Assembly (NCBI RefSeq): GCF_947500405.1 | Contig: NZ_CANMRY010000012.1 | Coordinates: 1 to 64,000, forward strand | DNA length: 64,000 nucleotides | Source: an uncultured Maribacter sp. | Lineage (GTDB): Bacteria > Bacteroidota > Bacteroidia > Flavobacteriales > Flavobacteriaceae | Direction of reading: 5' to 3' | In this document: one piece after another, positions 36,616 to 47,680 of the stretch | Position numbering within the stretch: the stretch's first letter is position 1 | Layout of the letters: every line of letters starts with the position of its first letter | Made by a program: the position numbers and the translations under genes | The notes under the pieces: model-generated | Databases searched by the model: none | What the model was told of the DNA's origin: nothing | The model's input: the letters and a program-made list of their open reading frames with translations, nothing else

Positions 36616-38607
36616 ATGGAAAAACTATTAAAAATGAAGCGTTTCTTATTACTCTCCTGTTTTTGTATTACACTTTTTTCTTGTGATAAAAACGATGATA
36701 TAACAGAAGAAAAATCAACCGAACTTAACATTACTGCAACAGCACAAGCAACAGAATCTCTAAGCTCTTTAGTTGCTGCTCTAGTACAGGCCGATGCAGG
36801 CTTAGTTGAAGCTCTAGCCAATGAAAATGCCACCTTTACTGTTTTTGCTCCAACTAATGACGCTTTTACTGCTCTACTAGGAAATTTAGATGATTTTGAT
36901 TCTTTAGAAGATTTTGACACAGAAGAAGAAAAAGCTTTACTTACTCAAATTCTTAAATATCATGTTATTGCTGATATTGCTGCAAAATCTACAGATCTAA
37001 GTGATGGACAAATGATTACTACATTGCAAGAGGAAGATGTAACTATTGCTCTAGAATCCTCTTCAGTTAAGATAAAAGATAAAACAACGACAGAAGCTAC
37101 TGTTACTGCAGCAGATGTAATTGCAACCAATGGCGTTGTACACCTTATAGATAAAGTACTTTTGCCACAGGCAGTTATTGATGCCATTAACTCTCCCGGT
37201 AACTTAGTTAGTATTGTAATAGAAACAGAGCCACTTTCCCTATTAAAAGATGCTGTTATAAAAGCTGATTTAGTAGAAACTTTATCTAGCGAAGGCCCTT
37301 TCACTGTATTTGCACCAACAAATGATGCTTTTGTAGCACTATTAGATGTTCTTGGGGATGATTATAATAGTTTAGATGATTTTGACACTGCAGAAGAAAT
37401 TAATTTATTAAAAAACATTCTTCTTTTTCATGTAATACCAAATGCTACAGTAAAAGCAGGAGATTTAACTGCAGGAGAAGTAGGAACTGCATTCACAAAC
37501 AACTCTATTAGTATTATAGATAACCAAGGAACTTTTGTTATAGGAGATGCATCTGATGTTAATACAAATATAACTGGCACAGATATTATAGCTTCAAACG
37601 GAGTAGCACACACCATAGACAAAGTCCTTTTACCGCAAGCAGCTATAGATTTTGTTACAAGCTTAAATCTAAAAACAATAGTAGAATTAGCTGTTGCTAC
37701 TAACGACTTAAGTGTTCTTGTTAGCACTTTGCAACAAGCAGATGCTGGTCTAGTTGAAACCTTGTCTGGAGATGGGCCATTTACAGTTTTTGCACCAACA
37801 AATGATGCTTTTGTTGCACTATTAGAAAGCTTAGGAGATGAATATAATGCTGTAAGCGATTTTGATACAGAAGAAGAAAAAACTTTACTTGTTAAAATAC
37901 TTACCTATCATGTAATTGGTAACACTACTGCCTTATCTACCGATTTATTTGACCACCAAGAAATTACAACTCTACAATCTGAAAAAATTACAATTAGTTT
38001 AACAGGTGGAGTTTATATTACTGACGCAACGGATACTCCCGCACAAGTAACAGCTGCAGATGCTATTGCTAGTAACGGTGTTGTTCATATCATTGATAAA
38101 GTTTTGTTGCCACAAGAAGTTTTAAATATACTTAATCCAAATATTGTAGGAACAGCACAAAGTGTTTCAGATTTAAGCCTTTTGGTGGAAGCTCTTATAC
38201 AAGCTGATGCTGGTTTAGTTGAAACTCTAAGTGGAGATGGGCCATTTACAGTATTTGCTCCAACTAATGCTGCTTTTGCAAGTCTTTTAGACATTTTAGG
38301 CAATAATTATAATAGTTTAGCAGATTTTGATACGGAAGAAGAAAAAGCTTTATTAGCCAAAATACTTACCTATCATGTTGTTTCTGGTACTGCTGTAGAA
38401 TCCTCAAGTTTAACTAACCACCAAGAAATAATTCCTATACAAGGAGAATCAATTTTTGCATTAGTTGGCCATGGTGTAGGATTAAGAGATAAAACAGCAA
38501 CGGACGCAAATGTTACTACAGCGGATGTTATGACAAGTAATGGTATTGTTCATATAATAGACAAAGTATTATTACCGCAAGAAGCATTAGATGCTTTAGG
38601 ACACTAA
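36616..38607 (+). CDS. Lipoprotein with four fasciclin (FAS1) domains
   Basis: 663 aa. Lipobox LFSC (Cys23). Four tandem FAS1 domains are at ~45-185, ~198-340, ~355-500 and ~512-655. Each opens with a helix ending LVE(A/T)L, then FTVFAPTN(D/A)AF (H1 motif), YHV or FHV, and closes with SNG(V/I)VH(I/L)IDKVLLPQ (H2 motif; TNG in the first copy). FAS1 domains mediate cell adhesion or carbohydrate binding. The start could also be the Met at residue 7. Domains 3 and 4 share the longest identical stretch, ETLSGDGPFTVFAPTN, suggesting recent duplication. Confidence 0.9.
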   Translation: MEKLLKMKRFLLLSCFCITLFSCDKNDDITEEKSTELNITATAQATESLSSLVAALVQADAGLVEALANENATFTVFAPTNDAFTALLGNLDDFDSLEDFDTEEEKALLTQILKYHVIADIAAKSTDLSDGQMITTLQEEDVTIALESSSVKIKDKTTTEATVTAADVIATNGVVHLIDKVLLPQAVIDAINSPGNLVSIVIETEPLSLLKDAVIKADLVETLSSEGPFTVFAPTNDAFVALLDVLGDDYNSLDDFDTAEEINLLKNILLFHVIPNATVKAGDLTAGEVGTAFTNNSISIIDNQGTFVIGDASDVNTNITGTDIIASNGVAHTIDKVLLPQAAIDFVTSLNLKTIVELAVATNDLSVLVSTLQQADAGLVETLSGDGPFTVFAPTNDAFVALLESLGDEYNAVSDFDTEEEKTLLVKILTYHVIGNTTALSTDLFDHQEITTLQSEKITISLTGGVYITDATDTPAQVTAADAIASNGVVHIIDKVLLPQEVLNILNPNIVGTAQSVSDLSLLVEALIQADAGLVETLSGDGPFTVFAPTNAAFASLLDILGNNYNSLADFDTEEEKALLAKILTYHVVSGTAVESSSLTNHQEIIPIQGESIFALVGHGVGLRDKTATDANVTTADVMTSNGIVHIIDKVLLPQEALDALGH

Positions 38608-38935
38608 AAATCCCCGAGATATTAATTAAGTATAGTTTCTATTTCGCTTTTTGAATCCCTTTTCATTACTATTCTATAGTTTTGTGAGGGATTATTTTTG
38701 TTTAAAAAGTAAAAACGTAAGAAAAAACTTTCTATAATAATTTAATTTTTTTTTCTTAAAAAAGTTAAACAACATATCAAGAACCTTTAGCATACAAAAT
38801 CACCTATTTGACAACTAATACTTTTTAAAACTTTAAAAGGGTTGCATCTTTGAAATCCCAAATCTTACCATAGACTTTTAACAAAAAAAGGCTCCTATTA
38901 AAATAGGAGCCTCTTTTTTATGTTCTACTGTCTTA
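38608..38935. other. 328-bp intergenic region without a gene
   Basis: No open frame of note. It holds a weak hairpin (AATCCCT 38654-38660 / AGGGATT 38687-38693, then TTTTTG) that may end the fasciclin transcript, a CATCTTTG at 38845-38852 one base from a -7 box on the plus strand, and the strong yidC terminator at 38889-38912. The rest is AT-rich and I see nothing in it. Confidence 0.6.
38889..38912. terminator. Strong hairpin terminator, 3' of yidC
   Basis: AGGCTCCTATT and AATAGGAGCCT form an 11-bp stem with a 2-nt loop. An A-run on the left and a T-run on the right let it work in both directions; yidC ends 24 bp away. Confidence 0.85.
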
Positions 38936-40798
38936 TTATTTCTTTTTCTGCGCTTCTGCTTGTTCCATCATTTCGCGCATTTTCTTTTGGAATTTGTTTT
39001 CCTTTTTAGGTTTGGTTTTATTTTCTTGTATTTGCGCATGAATTTTAGCGTCATCTAAAATAAACTTCTTTATAACCAACATAATCCCTATTGTAATTAA
39101 GTTAGATACAAAATAATACAAACTTAATCCACTGGCATAATTATTAAAGAAAAACAACATCATAAAAGGCATTAAATACATAATAAATTTCATGTTAGGC
39201 ATACCCGGTTGTTGTGGCATGTTTTGCCCAGTAGTCATTTGCATATAAAAGAATATTGCTATAGATGCTAATATTGGAAATAAACTAATATGATTGCCAT
39301 AAAAAGTTGATATTACTGGAATATGCTGCGACCATTCAAAAATAGTATCAAAAGAAGAAAGGTCATCTGCCCATAAAAAAGATTTTTGCCTAAGCGCAAA
39401 AGACGTTGGAAAAAACATGAATAATGCATAAAAAATTGGCATTTGTATAAATGCTGGTATACAGCCACTCATAGGGCTTACTCCTGCTTTATTATACAGC
39501 TTCATAGTTTCTTGCTGCTTTTTCATTGCATTGTCCTTATACTTTTCTCCAAGCTCTGTAATTTCTGGTTTTAGCACCTTCATTTTGGCTTGCGATAAGT
39601 AAGATTTATACGTTACAGGAGACATTGCCAAACGAACTAAAATAGTCATAACAACAATTGCAATACCATAAGGTAAGAAAGAGCTTAATAAAGAGTAAAA
39701 TGGCGTAAATACATATCTATTTATCCATCCAAAAATACCCCACCCAAAAGGTATAGAATCCTCTAAGCCTAATTCTTTATACTCCGATAAAACTTTTACA
39801 TCTGTAGGGCCATAATACCAATTTAAATTTTCAGAAATTTCACCTCCTTTAATCTCTAAAGGCACTACAGAACTATATTCTTTGGTAAACTTGTCTGTTT
39901 TATTTTCTTCTTCTACTAAATTTACAGAAGCTAAGTCTGCGCTTTTAAAAGAATTATCATTTGCTAAGATTGAGCTAAAGAAATGCTGTCTATAGGATAA
40001 CCATTTCACATCTTCCTCTTTCTCATCATCATCACTACTTTCAGAAAGTTTACTTATTTTACCATCTTCATGATTATAGGTTAACCTAGTATATCTGTTT
40101 TCATATTGTATACTTTTAGAATGACGTATCCCTTTTAGTTTCCATGATAATTTTACAGGTTGACTTGTATTAATTACCCCATTTAAACCTTGCGATTTTA
40201 CAGAAAAATCTATTAAATAATCTCCCTGCTTCATTTCATAACGATACTCTAAAAACTGATTTGCCGAAACCTTAGCTTTCATAGAAAGTACAGAGTTACC
40301 GTTATTCTCTGTTAAAGTAGGTTCAAAATATAAATCTTGTGTATTTAAAACTCTATTATCTGATGTAGAAAAATTTATTCCAAAAGAAGCATTACCATCT
40401 TTTACCAAATAAACCGGAATAGAGTCATAGGTAACAAAGGTTTTCATCTTTGCTTCTATAATTTGACCGCCTTTATTACTAACTTTTAAATAAACTAAAT
40501 CATTTTGTATTTCTGTAATACCCTCAGAAGGGGAAGTATAACCAAAAGCACCTATTGTACTTTTATAATTAGCAACTGCTGTAGAATCTTGTAAATTTAG
40601 TACAGGAGTTTTATTTTCCTCTGCTATTTGAGGATTCTGATTTTCTGATGCCTCTTTGGCTTCTAAAAGTTCTTGTTTGGCTTTCTGAGCCTCTACCTCT
40701 TCTGGAGTTGGCTTGTTTTGATAAAACATGAAAAGGAGAATTCCAAAAATAAGCACAAAGCCAATAATAGATTTTACATCTAGTTTTTTTTCTTCCAT
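38936..40798 (-). CDS. yidC: Membrane protein insertase
   Basis: 620 aa. An N-terminal membrane helix (~12-26) is followed by a linker, the large periplasmic beta-sandwich (~80-350) and the conserved insertase core of five helices from ~365 on (IAVVMTILVRLAMSPVTYKSY, then the hydrophilic groove and coiled coil AKMKVLKPEI). A lysine-rich cytoplasmic tail ends the protein. It inserts inner-membrane proteins with or without SecYEG. The length is typical of Bacteroidota YidC. The gene pyrG lies 89 bp upstream in the same direction. Confidence 0.95.
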   Translation of the reverse strand: MEEKKLDVKSIIGFVLIFGILLFMFYQNKPTPEEVEAQKAKQELLEAKEASENQNPQIAEENKTPVLNLQDSTAVANYKSTIGAFGYTSPSEGITEIQNDLVYLKVSNKGGQIIEAKMKTFVTYDSIPVYLVKDGNASFGINFSTSDNRVLNTQDLYFEPTLTENNGNSVLSMKAKVSANQFLEYRYEMKQGDYLIDFSVKSQGLNGVINTSQPVKLSWKLKGIRHSKSIQYENRYTRLTYNHEDGKISKLSESSDDDEKEEDVKWLSYRQHFFSSILANDNSFKSADLASVNLVEEENKTDKFTKEYSSVVPLEIKGGEISENLNWYYGPTDVKVLSEYKELGLEDSIPFGWGIFGWINRYVFTPFYSLLSSFLPYGIAIVVMTILVRLAMSPVTYKSYLSQAKMKVLKPEITELGEKYKDNAMKKQQETMKLYNKAGVSPMSGCIPAFIQMPIFYALFMFFPTSFALRQKSFLWADDLSSFDTIFEWSQHIPVISTFYGNHISLFPILASIAIFFYMQMTTGQNMPQQPGMPNMKFIMYLMPFMMLFFFNNYASGLSLYYFVSNLITIGIMLVIKKFILDDAKIHAQIQENKTKPKKENKFQKKMREMMEQAEAQKKK

Positions 40799-40845
40799 AA
40801 GGATAACCTAATTATAATTCGGTAATTTATTAGTTAAAACTTGAG

Positions 40846-40853
40846 CAAAAATA
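40846..40853 (-). promoter_or_regulatory. -7 box of yidC
   Basis: The minus-strand TATTTTTG, followed by CTC, matches TAnnTTTG. It is 47 bp before the ATG. Confidence 0.55.
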
Positions 40854-40887
40854 AGCCCATTTGTTTTTTCATGCCATTGTGGCACTA

Positions 40888-42530
<1,643 letters not shown>

Positions 42531-42533
42531 GAG

Positions 42534-42541
42534 CAAAAATA
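42534..42541 (-). promoter_or_regulatory. -7 box of pyrG
   Basis: The minus-strand TATTTTTG, followed by CTC, is the same extended form as at yidC. Confidence 0.55.
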
Positions 42542-42558
42542 CAAATTGCTAAAGGAAA

Positions 42559-42819
42559 TTAAAGATAATCCTTAGGAAAATCTTTCTGTATTTTATGAAT
42601 TAGAGATTCTAGACCGTTTACTTTAATTTCATGCATAGCACTAAGTAAGTTTCCTAATTTTCCTTCTGGAAAGCCTTTTTGATGAAACCATGTATAATAT
42701 GGTTCTGGTATATCTACCAAATAACGTCCTTTATATTTTCCGTAAGGCATTCTATAATGAGCCAATTCTATAAGTTTCTTTTTATCTGGTTCTATTTTCA
42801 TTTTCTTATTTATTACCAT
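42559..42819 (-). CDS. DUF3820 family protein
   Basis: About 86 aa. The core RMPYGKYKGRYLVDIPEPYY, then WFHQKGFPEGKLGNLL, is the DUF3820 signature (a small family sometimes named a putative quorum-sensing-regulated virulence factor; function unproven). The start is uncertain: ATG 42819, ATG 42801 or GTG 42831 are in frame. It is monocistronic upstream of pyrG and divergent from the TIM-barrel gene. A 10-bp palindrome TTACATGTAA (42859-42868) lies in the divergent gap. Confidence 0.8.
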   Translation of the reverse strand: MVINKKMKIEPDKKKLIELAHYRMPYGKYKGRYLVDIPEPYYTWFHQKGFPEGKLGNLLSAMHEIKVNGLESLIHKIQKDFPKDYL

Positions 42820-42895
42820 AACTTTATTCACGTGTCTAATAAATTCATTATAATTACATTACATGTAAAAAACTATAAACCAGCAAATTAACAAC

Positions 42896-43762
42896 ATGAA
42901 AAGAAGAACATTTATTGGCACATCTGCCGCTGCATCTATTGGATTAGTTGCTTGCAAAACCGCTAATGTGCAACAAAAAGAGCAAGATATAGGATTTAAA
43001 CTTAAAAATAACATTAAACACAGTGTTTGCCATTGGTGCTTTAAAGATATTCCTTTAGAAGATTTTTTAAAAACTTTAAATATACTTGGCGTTACTGCTG
43101 TAGATTTAATGGGGCCTGAGAAATGGCCGTTATTAAAAAAATATAATATTCATAGTGCCATGTGTAATGGTGCCGAAATAGGACTTACAAAAGGTTGGAA
43201 CAACCCTAAATATCATAAAACATTAATTAAAAACTATACAGATATTATCCCTAAAGTAGCTGAGGCAGGTTACACAAATCTTATTTGCTTTAGCGGAAAT
43301 AGAGAAGGAATGGACGATAACACTGGTTTACAAAACTGTGTTAACGGGTTACAACAAATAATGCCCTTGGCTGAAAAACATGGTGTAGTTCTACAAATGG
43401 AGCTTTTTAATCAAATTAATCATCCAGATTATATGTGCGATACTTCTGCTTGGGGTATAGAACTATGTAAAGCATTAGGTTCTGAAAGTTTTAAATTACT
43501 TTATGACATTTACCATATGCAAATTCAGGAAGGCGATATTATACGTTCTATACAAGACAATCACCAATATTTTGGCCACTACCATACTGCTGGCGTTCCT
43601 GGAAGACATGAGATAGATGAAAGTCAGGAATTATATTACCCTGCAATTATGAAAGCCATTTTAGCTACTGGTTATAAAGGATATGTTGCGCAAGAATTTA
43701 TTCCTGCTAGGGAAGGTAAATTAGACTCCTTAAAACAAGGGTTTTTAATTTGCGATGTTTAA
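42896..43762 (+). CDS. Exported TIM-barrel sugar isomerase/epimerase, hydroxypyruvate-isomerase-like
   Basis: 288 aa. The N-terminus MKRRTFIGTSAAASIGLVAC has an RR pair like a Tat signal and a lipobox-like VAC (Cys20), so the product may be a folded exported lipoprotein. The AP-endonuclease-2-type barrel shows QMELFNQ (metal Glu), YDIYHMQIQEGD, HYHTAGVPGRHEID and a final VAQEFIP Glu, close to hydroxypyruvate isomerase (Hyi). The catalytic role is inferred. It is followed within 8 bp by a small lipoprotein gene. Confidence 0.85.
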   Translation: MKRRTFIGTSAAASIGLVACKTANVQQKEQDIGFKLKNNIKHSVCHWCFKDIPLEDFLKTLNILGVTAVDLMGPEKWPLLKKYNIHSAMCNGAEIGLTKGWNNPKYHKTLIKNYTDIIPKVAEAGYTNLICFSGNREGMDDNTGLQNCVNGLQQIMPLAEKHGVVLQMELFNQINHPDYMCDTSAWGIELCKALGSESFKLLYDIYHMQIQEGDIIRSIQDNHQYFGHYHTAGVPGRHEIDESQELYYPAIMKAILATGYKGYVAQEFIPAREGKLDSLKQGFLICDV

Positions 43763-43770
43763 CTTATACA

Positions 43771-43977
43771 ATGATTATGAAATCAATTACAAAAATAATG
43801 CTGATTTGTTTTGCTGTATGTATTTTGACAGCATGCGAACAAGAAGATACTAGTTTTTATGAGGAAACTACTAATTCCAATAATAAAGATAAAAAAGAGC
43901 ACGATATTTCTTCTGAAATAAAAAACACAACAAATGCCAGTTCAGGAGGAATTCGTTTATGTGCTGGTGGAGCTTAA
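43771..43977 (+). CDS. Small lipoprotein of unknown function
   Basis: 68 aa from ATG 43771 (ATG 43777 also possible). The signal is LICFAVCILTAC with lipobox LTAC. The mature part is about 40 residues, Glu/Asn/Lys/Ser-rich, ending SSGGIRLCAGGA. It has no recognisable domain. It is co-directional with, and 8 bp after, the TIM-barrel gene, with a terminator directly downstream. Confidence 0.6.
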   Translation: MIMKSITKIMLICFAVCILTACEQEDTSFYEETTNSNNKDKKEHDISSEIKNTTNASSGGIRLCAGGA

Positions 43978-43987
43978 AATTTAAACT

Positions 43988-44028
43988 AACAAGCGCTTAT
44001 ATCCATTATTATATGCGCTTGTTTTTTT
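43988..44028 (+). terminator. Terminator after the small lipoprotein gene
   Basis: AACAAGCGC (43988-43996) pairs with GCGCTTGTT (44015-44023), followed by a T-run. Confidence 0.85.
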
Positions 44029-44065
44029 CAACCATATACTTGAAACTTTTATTAAAAGCATATTA

Positions 44066-44818
44066 CTAAATATCTGATAGCCTCCTAAGAAACTCTTCTT
44101 TTCTGCGTACTGCGACTTCTACATAAGCACCTTCTTTCATTATAGCATACCCTCCCTTGCCCTTTACATATTTATCTACCATCAATAAATTAATTAAATG
44201 AGAATGATGTGTTCTAAAAAAATTATGTAATTCTAAAAGATTTTCAAAATATTTAAGGCTTTTTGCTACTGTTATTTTTTTATTCCCTTTAAGATATATG
44301 TGGGTATAACTAGTATCCGATTGACATCGGATTATATTCAAAATATCAATGAGCGTTAAACCTTCTACTGTAGGCACAGCAATTTTCTTTAAACCACTAT
44401 TCTTTTTCTCTTCTAAATTATGAAACAATACTTCCATTTTTTTAGATAGTTCTTTTAGAGAAGATTTTTGCTTTAACTTTTCAATAGCTTTACCAAACTC
44501 TTCTTTATCTATTGGCTTTAACAGATAATCTAAAGCTGAAAATTTAAATGCTTCTATCGCATAATTATTATAAGCAGTTGTAAAAATAATCTCAAAATTT
44601 ATAGCAGAAAGCTGTCTTAATAAATCGAATCCAGTTTGCTCATAAATCTGGACATCTAAAAAAACTACATCTGGCAATTCCTCTTCAATACTAATCTTCG
44701 CTTCTTCCACCGTAGTGACTACTTTAACTACAGTAATACTATTAACATACTTTAAAAGTAGTTTTAAAAGTCTATCGATACAATGTTGCTCATCATCAAC
44801 AATAATTGCTCTTATCAT
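44066..44818 (-). CDS. LytTR-type response regulator
   Basis: 250 aa. The receiver domain (~1-118) has phospho-acceptor D55 (VVFLDVQIYE) with the acidic pair D8/D9 and Lys in LKPIDKEEF. The LytTR DNA-binding domain (~145-250) includes VEGLTLIDILNIIRCQ and FFRTHHSHLINL. It pairs with the LytS-like kinase 4 bp upstream. Such regulators bind imperfect direct repeats; targets are unknown, but the divergent exported cluster at 47146 is a reasonable candidate. Confidence 0.93.
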   Translation of the reverse strand: MIRAIIVDDEQHCIDRLLKLLLKYVNSITVVKVVTTVEEAKISIEEELPDVVFLDVQIYEQTGFDLLRQLSAINFEIIFTTAYNNYAIEAFKFSALDYLLKPIDKEEFGKAIEKLKQKSSLKELSKKMEVLFHNLEEKKNSGLKKIAVPTVEGLTLIDILNIIRCQSDTSYTHIYLKGNKKITVAKSLKYFENLLELHNFFRTHHSHLINLLMVDKYVKGKGGYAIMKEGAYVEVAVRRKEEFLRRLSDI

Positions 44819-44822
44819 ATAT

Positions 44823-46889
44823 TTAAAATCTTAACTCTAATGGTAATTTTACTTCAACCCTTACACCCTCTTCTTTATCTACAATTGCAACACTACTTTT
44901 AGAACTTTTAAGTTGATTAAGAATAGCTAATCTATTTTTTGCGATTTTCACCCCCATTGATGTGTGGCTTGATAATTTACCAAGCATATTTTTTCTTCCT
45001 ACTCCATCATCATCAACACTACAAATAACTACCTCACCTTGTTTACAAAAATCTATTTGTATATTTCCTTCTCCTTTTTTTGGGGCTATTCCATGCCAAA
45101 TACTATTTTCTATAAATGGTTGTAAAATAAGAGGAGGCAACATTGTATTTTCCAAATCAATATCTTTATCTATGTGAAATACACATTTTATTCTTTCTTT
45201 CAATCTTAAAGACTCTATTTCTATATACAACCGAGTTAACTCTAAATCCTCTTCTAAGCTTATTCGTTTCTTCTCTGAACTTTCCAGAATCGCACGTACT
45301 AATTTTGAAAATTTTATTAGATATTCACTCGCCGTTTCTATATCATTTTTTGCCATATAATCTCCTATAGAGTTCATGGCGTTAAAAATAAAATGAGGGT
45401 TCATTTGAGATTGCAAAGCTTTCAATTCTGTTTCAGCAACCTTAGCTTTGAATTCCGCAATGCTTTTTTGCTCCATTGCATCTCTTTTTCTTTTGTATAA
45501 AAAATAACCAATTATAGACACTAAAAACACCCCAAATGAAACTAAAAAGAATACATTTTTGATTAGTATTTCTTTTTCAATTTTAGCCTTAGAAATAATC
45601 TCTTTTTGATTATAAATAGCTTTAAGTGAATCTTTTTCTTTTCTATACTTATACGTTGTTTCTATACGAGCAATTTCTTCCTTTTTCTCCACAGAATAGA
45701 AACTATCTCTCATTACAAATGCTTTGATTTTAGTTTCATAAGCTTTTTTATAACGACCTACACTTGCATTAATCTTAGAAATTTTTTCTAAAGCTCTATA
45801 CTGCGCTTCAATATTATTTACTTGTTCTGCATACGTTAAAGCTTTTTGATAATGAGATTCTGCTAAAACAGAATCTTTATTAATATTTAAGTAACATAGA
45901 CCTAAATAATTATGCACCTCAGACAAATTATTACTATTCTTAAATTTCTCATAAATAGTTTTAGTTTGCAAAAAGTAAGGAAGTGCTTTACTATATTCTA
46001 AATCATCTGCATAGACCCCTCCAATATTCGTAAGCGCATTAGCAACCCCTCTTTCATTATTTATTTTCTTCATTATCTCAAAAGCCGACTTAAACTGCTC
46101 TATTGCTTTTTTCTTATTTCCTTTCTCCTTATATATTGAACCAATATTAGCCAATGTATTAGCCAAACCTTCAGAAAAATCTATTTTTGCATAGATTTTT
46201 TTTGCCTTTTCATAATATTCCATCGACAGGCTTAACTTATTAAGCCTAGTATATAACAAACCAATGTTATTACACATATTAGCATAACTCATGTCATTCG
46301 ACAAACCCAAATTTTCATAAATTTCAGACGCTTCTAAATAACTATCCACCGCATCTGGATATGCTGAGAGGTACATTTGATTAACACCAATACTATTAAG
46401 CATTTTCGCCATTAAAAGACTATCCTTTTCTTCTTTAAATACCTCATAAGCTTTCCTATTATTTTCAATAGCTTTTATATAATTTGATTGATTAAAATAT
46501 ACCAATCCTTTATTATACACTAATCTGGCAACTGCTTTTTTATTATTTTCTTGATTATGGATTTCAATAGCCTTATCGTATAACTTAATAGCTATAGAAT
46601 CTTCTCCTTTTGCGCTATGATTATGGCCTTTATGAGAATAAGCAGTTGCTAATTTTGAAAAATCTTTTATTTCTTTAGCCAGTGAAATAGCCTCCTTTGA
46701 AACCTCTATACCCTTTTCCGGATTAATCGCATAATAAAAATACCCTAACTCATTTAATGCATTAAGTTTTACAGAATCTTGCGGATGATAATTTTTTAAA
46801 AAAAGCTCTAATGAATCAATTTTTTTCTGCTGACTAAATCCCAAAAAAATGAAAGAAAAGAAAATGGAAGTGAAAAAACTTGTTTTCAT
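44823..46889 (-). CDS. TPR-containing LytS-type sensor histidine kinase
   Basis: 688 aa. The signal peptide (~1-19) is followed by about eight TPR repeats (~45-395) outside the membrane, a coiled-coil stretch (~400-440), one membrane helix (~444-465) and the His_kinase domain with H499 (QSQMNPHFIFNAMNS) and ATPase motif QPFIENSIWHGI, then DDDGVGR. This is the usual Bacteroidota architecture for LytS/LytTR pairs. The TPRs probably sense a protein or peptide in the periplasm. Confidence 0.92.
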   Translation of the reverse strand: MKTSFFTSIFFSFIFLGFSQQKKIDSLELFLKNYHPQDSVKLNALNELGYFYYAINPEKGIEVSKEAISLAKEIKDFSKLATAYSHKGHNHSAKGEDSIAIKLYDKAIEIHNQENNKKAVARLVYNKGLVYFNQSNYIKAIENNRKAYEVFKEEKDSLLMAKMLNSIGVNQMYLSAYPDAVDSYLEASEIYENLGLSNDMSYANMCNNIGLLYTRLNKLSLSMEYYEKAKKIYAKIDFSEGLANTLANIGSIYKEKGNKKKAIEQFKSAFEIMKKINNERGVANALTNIGGVYADDLEYSKALPYFLQTKTIYEKFKNSNNLSEVHNYLGLCYLNINKDSVLAESHYQKALTYAEQVNNIEAQYRALEKISKINASVGRYKKAYETKIKAFVMRDSFYSVEKKEEIARIETTYKYRKEKDSLKAIYNQKEIISKAKIEKEILIKNVFFLVSFGVFLVSIIGYFLYKRKRDAMEQKSIAEFKAKVAETELKALQSQMNPHFIFNAMNSIGDYMAKNDIETASEYLIKFSKLVRAILESSEKKRISLEEDLELTRLYIEIESLRLKERIKCVFHIDKDIDLENTMLPPLILQPFIENSIWHGIAPKKGEGNIQIDFCKQGEVVICSVDDDGVGRKNMLGKLSSHTSMGVKIAKNRLAILNQLKSSKSSVAIVDKEEGVRVEVKLPLELRF

Positions 46890-47112
46890 AAATTATATCA
46901 GAATATGTAGGGGGAGGTAGTTTTTCAAATGTAATAGTTTTGCGCCATAACTTTTACATAAACACTTACTATTTAATAAAATTCAATTAAAACAATAAAA
47001 AAATAACCTCCTTAAAATCAGTCAATAAAACAGTTATAATTGATTTCCATACACTAATCTTCCAAATGAACGCATTTAACAAACGTGCATCTGTTTCTCA
47101 TAGAAGGAACAC

Positions 47113-47120
47113 TATTTTTG
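47113..47120 (+). promoter_or_regulatory. -7 box of the exported four-gene cluster
   Basis: TATTTTTG fits TAnnTTTG and lies 25 bp before the ATG at 47146. No clear -33 TTG was found at consensus spacing. Confidence 0.5.
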
Positions 47121-47145
47121 AATTACAACTAAAAAAATACGGAAA

Positions 47146-47655
47146 ATGAGAGTTCTACCACTATACGCTCTGTTATGCATGTTTTTAAATATAGGGTTAG
47201 TACATAGCCAAGACAATACAAATACTAACGGAATAAAAGAGATTGATAATGCCAACAAAACCATAGAAAATGCAAACTCTTCTATAAAAAGCACAAACCA
47301 GTCCGTAAAAAATACTGTCGATAGTTCTAAAGAAACTATAGCAACTATCGGCTCCCTTTTTGGCTCTAAAAAGAACAAAGAAAATAAAAAAAGTGAAGAC
47401 ATTGTTCTTATAACTGTGCAGCAGGTTAGTTATGATACGGAGCAACTAAATTCCTTATACAACCGTATTACAAAAAGTAAAGGAGTTAAAAAACCAATTA
47501 AAAAATTTAGTAAAGGAACAGCACTGATAACAGTCAATTACAAAGAAACTGCAGATATGTTATGGCAAAGCATTCCTAAGCAAGAACGAAAATCATTTAA
47601 AATGGTAGAAATCTCCGACAATAATATCGTTGTTCAATTTTATGAGGACAATTAA
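47146..47655 (+). CDS. Exported protein of unknown function
   Basis: 169 aa. The signal peptide ends LVHSQ (residue 22). A polar helical stretch rich in Asn, Ser and Thr (~28-65, repeats like NANKTIENANSS) leads through a Lys-rich linker (GSKKNKENKK) to a compact C-terminal domain (~86-165). The predicted strand/helix order there is beta-alpha-beta-beta-alpha-beta, ferredoxin-like by eye (VLITVQQV, ALITVNY, NNIVVQF strands). I recognise no family. It is first of four adjacent exported proteins, opposite the LytS kinase. Confidence 0.65.
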   Translation: MRVLPLYALLCMFLNIGLVHSQDNTNTNGIKEIDNANKTIENANSSIKSTNQSVKNTVDSSKETIATIGSLFGSKKNKENKKSEDIVLITVQQVSYDTEQLNSLYNRITKSKGVKKPIKKFSKGTALITVNYKETADMLWQSIPKQERKSFKMVEISDNNIVVQFYEDN

Positions 47656-47680
47656 CCAATCACTAAAACCACTAAAAATC

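Noticed and set aside
36609-36920. Minus-strand frame opposite the fasciclin gene
   Set aside because: It is a shadow of the FAS1 coding frame, Ser/Ala/Val-rich without any motif; similar shadows at 36960-37304, 37428-37727 and 38085-38303 were dropped for the same reason.
42679-42891. Plus-strand frame over the DUF3820 gene
   Set aside because: Antisense shadow with no motif or signal; DUF3820 on the other strand is a known family.
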